From: Solenopsis invicta
Taxonomy: Eukaryota > Arthropoda > Insecta > Hymenoptera > Formicidae
Assembly (NCBI RefSeq): GCF_016802725.1
Contig: NC_052679.1
Location: 25,931,737 to 25,995,736 of the forward strand
Direction of reading: 5' to 3'
DNA: 64,000 nucleotides
Under the pieces are notes generated by a model. The model was not told where the DNA came from and did no database searches. It saw only the letters and a list, made by a program, of their open reading frames with translations. Numbering within the stretch: position 1 is the stretch's first letter; the number at the start of each line of letters is the position of its first letter. Both the position numbers and the translations under genes were made by a program. Below are positions 13,243 through 25,900 of this stretch, one piece after another.

Positions 13243-15785
13243 CTGAAAGAAAAATTTGAAAATTTGTAGAAAAGGAGATAATCTCAATGAAATATTTGAT
13301 ATATAATATATTTTAAGCATGCACGAAGCATATTTTTCTTGAGAGAGAGAGAGAGAGAGAGAGGCGCAGATAGATGGTCTTATTTGCATTGTTAATCCAT
13401 ATTTATATACAAAGTCATGAGATATATGTAATACATATAATGAGCTTACCTCAGCAGTGCAACCATTCGTTGCTGTATGCGTACAAGGATTAGGTCCGCA
13501 GTTAGTGCAAGTGACAATCTCGTTCGGTCCAGTGGTACCACCGGTAGTAGCTCCGCCTTCCCGCTTCTTTTTACCCTACGACAGGGTCTTCGTAGAAGAA
13601 ACTTGTTTTCTCAATTCTATGTCGTTTTTATTATCTTAAACAACGATCCACCCTTTCGATTCGCCTGTTTTCTTGCCCTTTTCTCTTTTTACATCTCTCA
13701 TTTTTATTTCTGTTTCCAAATTTTCCACGCATGCATCGATTATCTTTAATTTTTCACATATTTTTATCATACATTTATTGATCTTTTTATCATTTTTATA
13801 TACAGTAGCGAGTATGGCTCAAACGATTGATAAACAGAAATATTATTTTTAATACGCGCGGCATAATGTTGCGTTATCACAGCACTAGATAATCTACTTT
13901 ACTAGAAACATGATGGTGATAAATAGATAATTAGTGGCGCTTTTTATAAGCATACTACTAATAATGTAAGCGTACTAGGCTTTGTTAAGAAAAGAAATTA
14001 AGCTTGCACGTAAAGGCATGTGATATTTTCAGGAAAGAACGCACTGGAGATACGAATGAAATATCATTTCCATGTTATAAACAGACGAAAAACGTGCACG
14101 ATATTTGCACGCTGCTTTAGCGGAGGCGCCTTGTTATTGCTTTTTTACAAGTTTGTCGAATGTACTCGATCATAGAGATCATTGAGAATATGGAGAGAAG
14201 CTGATTGAAATAGCGAATTGTCTCTTCTGATTAAATACAAAAGAAGCACATTTGTTGTTTCACTGCTGATAATTGCAATCTTTGACATGTTACGGATTGT
14301 CTGTGATAAATATTAACATTATATAATATAATATGACATGAATTGAAGAAAAAATGTAAAATTGTGTAAATTAAATATTAGATCATCTTAACCTGTGATG
14401 CGAAAATCATCAAAGAGTGAATCGTTGCTTGATATGATATTTTTCTCATTTTTACCCTTTTGTCTTTTTTTTGTGACATAAAATTACACTAAATTGTAAA
14501 CATTTACTTTTCTTATTTTAATGTCGAACATAAATAAAGATTCATTTTGATCAATTTATTAATTTATCGCAGAAAATAATGCATATACTCGCCCGTGAAT
14601 TATATATTTTTATTATTGTAAATTCAATCATGAAATATAATTTGGATGTAATGTGGTTTTCTGGCCAAATGTCTCGTTATTTGAAAAATTAAAATTATTA
14701 ACTGATCGGTTCTTTTTTTACGATAGATCCGATACACAGAATGTTTTTGAAAAGTAATGACAAAGTTACAATTTACCTGAAAGAAGCTGACAGATTTTAA
14801 CTTTCAAAGAGAGAAAATTGAACTCCAAGGTAGAATTAAACAAAATGTGTTTTAACAAATACAATTTTGTTGAAAAATTAATTCAAGGGTCGGTGGTATT
14901 CCTTGAAAACTTATAATTTTTCAGAATAAATAGCATATCCTCCAAAAATATATGATTATTCAATATGTTCTTTGAACATTTTCCAATCTTGTAACATAAT
15001 ATAAAAACAAATTAATCCTGATCAAATTTTGAGAATAAGCTTATATAGGCATTTCTGACTTTTAAAAAAATTTTTAACTACAGTTTTTTTGAAATATCTT
15101 TCTAAAATAGCATTGAATTTTATGAGAAGAAGAATTTTAAGTAATTTAATTGTAAATAAAAAATATATAAGAATTTTCACAAATTTCTTAATAAATATTG
15201 TTTGACCAGATCCGTCACTCTTTTGAGTTTGTCATCATTTTTCAGAATCATTCTATATAAAGCATTTATATATATATAATATTTTTAAATGCTTGCGTTA
15301 AATAAGATACTTTCTCGAACGTATATGACTTTCTCAAAAAATAAATCGAGTGTTGTTGACTAAAGAGACTCTTTGCGATTTTCTTTAAGTTTTGTGGAAG
15401 AAGAAAGACGATGAAAGAAGTATAAGCTATTACGATACATATAATGTACAGAAATATAAGATATTAATTAGACTAAAAGTATATTTACACATGTTCTCGA
15501 TTAAATACGTTTTAAAATAATAATTTGCAATATCGATTTACTTCTCGGCACGTCTTTCTCTGTGATCTTGCTTGAAAAGGTGTACAATAAATTATAAATT
15601 TTCAAACGGATCCCCGCACCGCCTTATTGCGTTTTGAAAGATATTCCAGGCTTTTATATGCGTTAAGCTTCAATGGAGATTAATTCTATGATAAAAGCGA
15701 TTTATTGATGCCACAATTAAGGTACGATATGTATATGTGCGTATGTGCACGCACGCGCGCATGCACATGTGTATTTTTTTATGCA

Positions 15786-15824
<39 letters not shown>

Positions 15825-18800
15825 GGTTTGTGTTTGTGTGTGTGCGTGTCAAACGACTTAATATTTTTTAATTAAATTACACATTTTTACTCTTTACATA
15901 TAATCATTGTGACTTTGAATTTCCAATAGTTGAAGTAACTTGATTCTCACGAGTTTATTGATTTTTGTGCAACTAAAAGAATCTTCTTGCATAATGAAAA
16001 TAACAAGTCATTTTACTTTATATGAAATTATATCATCGATCATGATGAGAGCTATAAAAGATGTTGAATGCACAGCATTTTAAATAATGATAATTATCAA
16101 AGGAATGATAATTATAATTATTTCTAATTTGTTTTTTAGTAGCATATTAATATTTTAAAGCTTTTTTATTTTATAAATGTCTGTAAATAATGATGAGAAA
16201 TTTATTACACCAATGGCCATGATGTTTTCCACTTATTGTTAGAAAAATATCTTACATATTTATTACATATTTGTATTATCTTATAACACAAATAAGTAAT
16301 AAATATCTGATTAATTAGATTAAGAAAAATATAAACAAAAATATATAGGTATGTAACAACATTTTGTTAGATATGTGGAGATATGTAGAGATCTGTAATA
16401 TGCTACCAAAACAATATTACGCGAATATCCTAGTAACTGATGATCAAGCGGAAGCGATTAGAACATTTGTTAGAAAAAAGATTAAAACATTTGTTAGAAA
16501 AAAGATAGCCATTTCTTAAAAAATTCTTTACCGTAGAGAAAAAAAACTAATTGATTTAAGAATTGTAAAACAAAAAATAATTATTAAAATATGAGCAATG
16601 AAATTAATAAAGTTATATTGGTGACAATTATGAATAAAAACATAAGAGAAAATTGATTCTATATTAAGCAAAACGCAATATCTCTATATGATGTCAGAGT
16701 GATGATTAAAATAAAAAAAAATCTACACACATATATATGTATATATAGTTTTTGTTACACATATTTTACTTCTATAAAATGTAAAAAGCAATAGAATTGT
16801 TAAGGATATTTGAAAATGATGAAGCAATTTGCGCAAGTTATAAGCAAAGACATTCCGTTTTTTTATTTTTGTTAGGACATCGAAATATCAGAAAATAGCT
16901 TTAAGTAAAATTATATCATGCATTCATGCACGCATATGCAATGCATTATTACGCATTTCATGCGTTATACATACATTTAAAAAATTCTCCATCATGATTA
17001 TAAAATATAGATTATAGCAAAAGGGGTAAGAGCAAAAGTACACGAGATGTAAAGAAAATTTATATAATGAGATTTTATTCCTATATTTTTTATTTTATAT
17101 AAATGCGCAGTAATTTGCGAAATTTGATACAAGGTCGAGACAACTTGATTCGATTAAATTACGATTTTAGATTTGCGTGATGTCTATATATTTTTACATT
17201 TTAGCTAAAATATATTAAAAAAATTTTTAATAAACTTGATTTAAATCCATTTGATTTGCTTTTGTTTATTTATTACGAATGAAAAGATAATTTCTTTTTG
17301 TTCTGTGCATTTATATGCGATACGCACTTGTATCACTAACGGAGAGAGTATACATTTATTGTGCATTAAGAGAGAAAAATAGAGACAGAAACTAAAGCGT
17401 GATAAAGGAGCACACAAAAGGAAAAAAAACTTATTCATATATCAGTATGGCAGAGGACATATTTGTGTGGAAGTGTTTTATTCTTAATTTTCTCTTGTTG
17501 AGGAAATTTGGCAATTTTGAAATATCTATACATGCAAAGATTTATTGTCATTTTTAATATCTGTGTTCGAATGTATTTATTGATTATTTTATACCTATTT
17601 CGGCTATTTTCGCATTTTCTTGTATGCTTTAAAGAGCTGCAGAGATATAACATTTCTGATTATAAAACTGAAACGTTCTTTTTTTTTCTTCTGTAAAATT
17701 TTATAGATTGCATTTGTAGTAGCTGACAATTGTACTAAAAACAAACATTTGTAGTCGCGCGCAAATGTTCTTCGCTTCACAAAATACGCCGAACAATGTA
17801 GGGGTACAATTTAGTGAGAAGAAATTGTTTCGCGTTACGATTGGGATTGTTACGTGCGCGGCGAAATATTGGAAGAAATACGCTTCTAGCAATGACGAAT
17901 AATGTTTAACGTTGAAACTCACGATTCTCACGGGCGTGCGCGCGCGTGTGTGTATGGCTATTCACGGATCTTTATTAATTAAATTTTATTTATTATTATG
18001 AAATTGCAAAAAGGAGTTTACTATTCTATTCGAAAAACATTTAATCCGCTCTACGTACTTACGAATAATGTTATACTTATCATCAGATATACTCTGTATG
18101 ATTAGTAATTATCTTAAAAGTTTATAAATAGCAAAGTTGTGATACAGATAAGTGTATACATACAAAATTATCTATTTGGAAGCTATAATGGATTTGTTAA
18201 TATAACTTCCAATAATAAATAATAATACCGAAATTTATAAAATTATTTTGTATATTAATTAAGTAAAAATTCAATATATATGTATAACCAATATAAAACT
18301 GTCTAAAAAAATAATATTATATTTTGTCAAATATAAATTATATCTATTTTTTAAAGTAAAATTATTTTATGATTTAAAAAAAAAACATCTTGCAGCCCTT
18401 TAAAGAGTAACTTTGCATGTAAGTGTAATATATTGTCATCAATATTTTCAATAGTATACAAGAATATTCCATGCAGTTACCCCGACGGGACAACATTTAT
18501 TAAATTATATAACAAAATCTTGCATAAAAATTATAATTTTGGAATTATGTAGGTATATTTCTAAAAATAGATGTAGAAATATTGATTTTTTATAAAATAT
18601 TAATAACTGTTTGCGCATATAATTTTGAAATAGTATTTCGGCAAAATTATAACGATCATGCTGATCGACTGAATAGTATATTTGTAAAATTAAATTTAGA
18701 AAGAAATTGTTTAATAATTAAAAAAAATTTTAACTCTATTATGTACAAAACATTTAGAAATAAAATTAATTCACATACGTATGTATTTACAAAAAGGTAT

Positions 18801-19926
18801 AATTATTTCTAAAATATAATGTTGAAATATTGCAACATGAAATATTACACATTTATGGTAATATTTTAAATAAAGAATTAAACGGTTTTTAAAATAATTG
18901 TAAGATGTTTATACCTTAGTCTTAGGTATAACTTGACTGATATTATTTAGAAATTTTATTTTGTTTAAATTCTCGAATCATAACGTCTTAGCGCAATTAT
19001 TGCCATTATTGTGCCATTATTCGCAATGTGCCTGTCGGGGTAGGTAATTGTGTCATAATGTTTCATATGTTTCATGAATATAATTAAGTACAAATAATTG
19101 TAGGAACATTCTTTTCATAAACTTTCTTTTTATACGTAAGAAAATAAATGTGTTTAATACCACGAAAAAAACAATGTTACATTAACAGTAGCATCAGCTA
19201 ATACAATAGTTTAATTAAAAATAATTTTGTTAATTCAATAACAGTATAAAATAAATACGCATTATGCTTATAATTTAATGAAATTTTTAAATAAAATTAT
19301 TTGTTTTATTATTGTTATTAAATTAACAAGATTAGTTTCAATTAGACTACCGTTATTTAAGGCTGTTGATGTAATAATAATTTCTTTCCATACATAAATA
19401 TTTGATTAGAATCTGGGTAATTGGTATATTTGTGTACTCATTTATTTTTTAGCTTATGTCCTGCATCTGTAGATTTCTAGGACGCAGTTAAGACCTTGTA
19501 CGTGCAATATTTTCTCTTTTCTGTAATAAATCGTTGCTAATATTGTTACATATGTATGAAATCAGATACTATATACAGTATTATAGTGTATATAACTTTT
19601 AATATGTTTTTTGTCGTATTTTTTTCCCTATTATATTTTATTGTGTAAACCGAGAGAAAAATTTTGTAATTTAAATTTTTTGCGAAAGTGAACCAAGAAC
19701 GCGCAAAGTCATGACTGCGCCCTAATGCAATGGGGGGGTCTTACCAAGGGGCTGGCCAACATAATTCCTATCCTGTTGAGCACCGCTGGAAGTCGCTGCA
19801 ACATCACAGACACCAAACAAAGAGACTTACTCACCAACATTTCCACCAACCAAATTCTTACTAATCGTTTAAAACAGAAATAGACAAATATGAAGAGAAA
19901 GAGAGTGTGAGAGAGAGAGGGGGGAG

Positions 19927-19964
<38 letters not shown>

Positions 19965-22900
19965 TATATTTGCAGGGATATAATGTTGAAACATTGTTAC
20001 TGTTACTTTGCGTAATGTCTCTGAGACTTTTCTGCAAAGTTGCAGAGTGAAAAAGAAGTAAAAAAGGTGAGAAAAAAGGAAAGAAGCAGAGAGCGAAGGA
20101 CGGGAAGGAAAGATGGGAGATTAACAGAAGAATAAAAGAGTTTAATGATGGAGACATGCATATTGCAGCCCCTTTTGAATAAATAATGAGCACTTTCGAA
20201 GGAATAGCGCGCTATTTATGCCAGTGCTCAAACTTGCAGCATGCTGAATTATTTTTGCTTAAGATATATGGATAAGTTGTCTTCTATCTCTTTTTTTTTC
20301 TAATCGTAATTCTTTGAAATTTTTTTGGATTCGTGCATTAAATACAAGATATTGGGTGTATAACAGTTTTGTGATTGGACATGTGTTGTTGATATGTTGT
20401 ATCGAACGTGTTTCGAAGACCGATTGATTGTTAACGATAAAGATGCGGCATAGATCCGCGCGATTCTTTCGTGGTTTATAAGGAGCGTCGAAATTTGGCA
20501 AAAATACACTCACACTCTCCGGAAAAAAATTATATATATGTAGAGATTTTGAAATTAGAAAAAATTATATACTTTGTGTTTGTGCAATGTCACACCACAG
20601 ATTCTTGTGTGCGAAATATAAACACGATAAAAGAACGAACACAATGTGTGAAACAAGTATGGAACATCACAAAAAATCTGTCTCTGAAGAACTTGGAATG
20701 CACAGAACTTAGAATACATCATGGCATAAACGATTATTTTTTTGTATAGATAATTTGATGATAATCAAGAGGTCACTAATAACCTTAAGGATAACAAATT
20801 TGGAAATTTATTATGTTTCTATTATCGCAATCATTGATTGCAACTCATGATGCGCAAGATAATCTAAAGAAACGATTAGATTCCGGTTTCTAATACGTAT
20901 GTTTACCTGGTAAGCTCATTTAGCTCATTCTGTTCTTGAGATATAAAATTATTTTTTCTTTTTAAAAGAAACTTCTTGCAAATAATATCGTCGATGAAAG
21001 ATGATTGCGCGCGATTGTGGTTTTACAAATTAAATTCGATACGAGTAATCTTGTCTCGTGGAATCTGTAGATATCTGTAGTTTCAATTGATTTCTTTGAT
21101 GAAGAGAACATTATCTTCTTCGAAATCGATCATCCTTATTTAATATTATCCTTTTATTCTCAGTATCACCGCGTGATACTGTACCTCATCTATTTTCGAA
21201 TTGTAAGGTCATATGACTCGTAGACATTAACATTAACGTCATATGTCTTTTTAAATTATTTATGAGTGTGAACGTAAGGAATTTATATTTAATTCTGAAA
21301 AATAATGACGATTAATATTCTCGCTCATTTGTCGATATCGGCAAACAGAACGATTAACGATTCCCTTGCAAGGTACAATTTAATTGCAAGTTTATCTTAC
21401 AGGGAATAATGGCTTATTATTAGGATGAGGTTAAAATATTTTTAAGTCTTTACATACCATAACGTATGTCTACAGCATGGAACACAACATTTCAGCAATA
21501 TTACAACAATATTGCAATATTACAGCAATATTGTAGAAACATTGCAACATTGTCGGAACGTTCTGTGCTGATATACATGTATGTGTATCATAAACATAAT
21601 TAACTGCATATGTATAGTTAAATACGCATGTGCGCGTATTTAACTTTAGGTGAATTAATTAATAGTATAGTCTGTAAATTTATCTTATACGAGATGCACT
21701 GCAGTTATCTTACGTGACTGACAGTGATTGTCTTGTGATTATAAACCGATCGCAAATATTATATACGTCTTAAGTATATGTTTAAAATATTTATATCCAA
21801 GATTTATCATTTATATCAATTTACGTCAAGTCACATTAATTTAGTGTTAATTACGCGAAAAAGGCAGTACGGATTACCCATTAGAATTTCTATCGCTAAA
21901 TAGAATTTCTATAGTTAAATTGCAATAAGAGTGGCAATTTACGCGTCACATGTCGAATAAAATGATCGAAAACACATCAATCAGCAAAGTACCTGGGTGA
22001 CGGGATTCTCGCCCGGACGATAAACAACGTTGTGCATCGGCCTTTTGCGACCGACGTAATTCACGCAGACAAACTCGAGAAGACTCGCATAGATGAAGCA
22101 CATGCATACGCCGTCCCACACGTTCATGGCAGTCAAGTTCGAAACGACGGGCAGCGTTCCCCGGAAGCCATTCGACGTGGTGAAAAAGTTGAGCATCGTT
22201 GTTACACCTGAAGTATAAACAATTATTGAAAACAATGATTTTTTCAATGACTTTTCCATGTCAGAAGCTAAGCGAGTATAAGCACTGGTGAGCACGCGAT
22301 GGCACCCATTGTCAGATTTCACTACAAAATACTTGAGAGAGATTATTGAATTTTTCAGTAAAGGTTTTCATCGCCCTGGTGACAATTTTTCTCAAGATTC
22401 TTCGTATAATATAATTTTATACAATTATTCTATGTAAATAAAAAAAAATTTGAAATTGCAACACGTGCGAAGAAAAATAATCTCATGATACAAATATAAT
22501 TAAGACGTCTCTTCGAAACGTCTTTGCAACATAAAGGATAACTTTTGTGTTATTAGAACGCTTCATCTTCAATACTTCAATGCCTCATCGCGCTCATCAT
22601 AGTAATTGATGAGCAGTGGCCCTCTCTTGTCGCGTGGCGTAGACTGATTCGCAAACATGTATAAATTTGTTTTTTCTTCAACTGTTGCAAAAATCGTACT
22701 TTGGATCAAAAAGGACTTTTATCATTGAATTTAAACCGTTCTATCTGACCACGAGACAGAGCGCACACTCACAGCGGTGTATCGTTAGAATACGTTACAC
22801 CTTGTGTATCACATGGCGATTATGATATGGTCCATTGGATGATACGGCAGGTACATTAGTGTGTGTTCGCGAAAGAAGCCAAATTCTATATTTCTTTTTA

Positions 22901-25900
22901 AGAAGAATTATGGGATTGTATTCTGTGCTATATGGACTCACCAATCATCACTCGCGCCGGCACGGCATTCCATTCGAGCCAAAATGTGATGAAAGAGCTG
23001 GTTACTAGAATAATGCCCGGGATGAAAACCGTAGTGAAATAGAAGGAACGATCTCGCGTGAAGATCAGATCCACCTTCAAGCAGCTGTAATTACCTAAGT
23101 CAAGTACACGTAACTTTATTTTCTTTGCTGGAATTAATAAAGATTCTTCGTACTTTTGTAAAGCGAAAGAAAAGTAGTTTGACATTGATTCGAATAGAGA
23201 TAAACCGTAATGGATATTCATAAATACTTAAATATTTATTTTTTCGCTCACTATTAATTAATAATTAATACAATAATTGATTTGTAATTAATGATGTTTG
23301 AAAAATATTTTTCAACTTGAAACATTGCAGCATTAGTAAAATGTATATATATATTTTTGATAACGTACGAGATTAAAAATGTCAAGTAAATGACGATTGA
23401 TTTTTGTTGTGTTAAGAGAATGATCGTTTAAAGATATATTTTTATTATATTCGGAGAAAAACGATAAAAGAAAATATTTTATACAATCTTTTTGTCAATC
23501 ATTCGCAAAAGCATTTGGAGTATTTGAACAAAGTGCTAACATATGGGCATCAAGAAAGGTTTTATCAGAAGGTTCGCAGGCATAAAGGAACATCTACCAC
23601 CAAGGAAATATTAAAAACTAAATTTTCTTTCACAAATAACTCGCAAATAATTCTACATTCAATATAACTTTTCAATGTATATTTTTTTAATGTTGAAAAA
23701 AAAATATCAACATTTATTCAAAATTACATGAAAATTACGAACGATTCATGCCAGTGACATTCAATTATTGTCGTTTGTATACATTATTAATTTGAAAGAG
23801 AAGTTCCCGTCTTGTTAGGATTTCTCTTGGGGATCAATTTCGAGTAAAAAATTTTTACTTTATTAAATATTGATAGCAAATAAATAAAAAATTGAGTATA
23901 AGAAACATTGTGCAAATTAAAATATAAAAAAAGCGAAGCTTATATATTATAATTATGAAAGAAATAACAATATAAAATTCTTTGATAAAATTTATTTGAA
24001 GATTATATTAATTTTATTATTTTGTTATATGTTTTATAATCGCGCGCTCCCTATGAACTACTCATAAATATGTGCCCATCAATAAAATTTTTATAATCCT
24101 TTATTGCAGCAAGTAGTTCTATTAAAAAATTTTTAAATATAATCTGATTAATAATATACAATATAAAATTTATCTTTTGACTTTGTTTTAAGGTAAATAT
24201 AATATTTCGTAAATATTATATTTTTGAAACATTGTATAAATTTACAAAATAATAATACATATAAATGAACAAATATTTATGAATATAAAAATAATTCTAT
24301 AATGCCACAATATAAGCTCATTATAATAAATAAGCGTTGCCATATAAATAATAGAAATAAATGTAAGATGAATGTAAAATAAAAATGTCTTTTGAAAACT
24401 TTTCCTACATTATTTTTTAAATTAAGTAATACAATTAAGCTCAATTACGCATGGGGGGGAAAGATAAAATTGCTTTAGCACTTGCAACGTTCCAACTACT
24501 AAATTTGGCAACCCTTACAATTAGTTTTATCATTTTCAATTAGTGGAAATTCTTTTGCAATATTGCACAAATCAATATACTATGTACGAAGCAAACATCG
24601 AATATCTACTTGGGATATCTTGGCATTTTTTAATTTTGGTAAGCTTGGTCCTGTCTCTCTCTCCCTCATTTATTCTCTTTCAAATCTCTTTCAAATTGCG
24701 TTACACTCATATCAAAGTGATAGATATGAGAGAGATAGATTTTTACCTTGCTCCTCAAATCTGCGCTGGCACAGCGAGCACTTAGAGTCTCCGAAATCAT
24801 CGAACTCGTCCTCCTCAACCATGATCCGTCCGTCAGCTGCAACAAAACAGCCCACGATCTCTTTCCTTTCTGTTTTTTCTCTGCCTTTGTTCTTTCCGTT
24901 TTTTTTTTTTTTTTTTTTAAATCGCGTTCTGAGAGTGTCGAAAGAAGAAACAAATCTTCAGAGTCGGGAGATAAGCTCTAACAATAAGAGTGTAAGAAGA
25001 GCTTGATCTACTCATTGAGTAAGTTTCTGTTATTTTTCTTATACGTATATAAATTTTTTCAAACTTTATTTGCTTTCTTTTGCTTTACACAATTATTTTA
25101 CGAATTTGTAATAATTTGTTACGTGACAAAATAATGATAATACATATGATATGGTATAATAATATAATTGCAACACCAACATTGAAGAAATGACACAATT
25201 TAACAACAAGTTGAGATCAGAATAAAAATAGCGATTGTCTCACTCAGAGATAATCAAATCAGACTTATCAAAGCTCAAAAAGAATTGTTTGTAAAAAACT
25301 AAATAATTTTAAATGTTCAAATCTCTCCATATCGCTTGAGATTGTTTATAATCAGTCTATTTATTTTTTAACGATTTTATTATATTATAATTTATGCTGT
25401 TTTTAACTTTTTTGTTAATAATATCGTACAAACAATATTATAGCTCTTTATTATTACTCTAAATAAATCAAGCATAGCCTACTTTCCGCCATGGTTAACT
25501 CCTTTAGGGCGAATATTACGAAAATGGCACAATATTGTAGTATAGGACTTTTCTTCAGTTTAATCCATTCTACCTACCTACTCGTGAACATTGTGTCAAT
25601 AATCATCAGACACTCTGTTTATATGTGTAGTATGTATGTATTTATGACTGTATGTATGCATATGCATATTTCGAAAAAAAATGTGTAAAACAAAATTTTT
25701 TTATTTTTTAACGTAATTTGAATCTGCAATAAAAAGTACTATGTTATATTTATAAAATTCAACATCCGGCATGTGTAGTTCTTTTCCGGTCGGAATCGGA
25801 AGTATCATTATCGAAAATATCATTATCTATGTAAATCTGCCTAATTTCTACGTCAAGAGCGTGAAAGCGATCGGTAACGATTAAAATTTTCTAGTATGTC

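Larger units (their letters stand above)
19796..21992 (-). other. pHCl intron 8 (2.2 kb)
   Basis: Intron between the M2-M3 exon and the 51-nt exon. It contains a (GA)n/poly-G tract at 19901-19964 and a small palindromic element at 21474-21580. No coding segment was seen. Confidence 0.75.
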
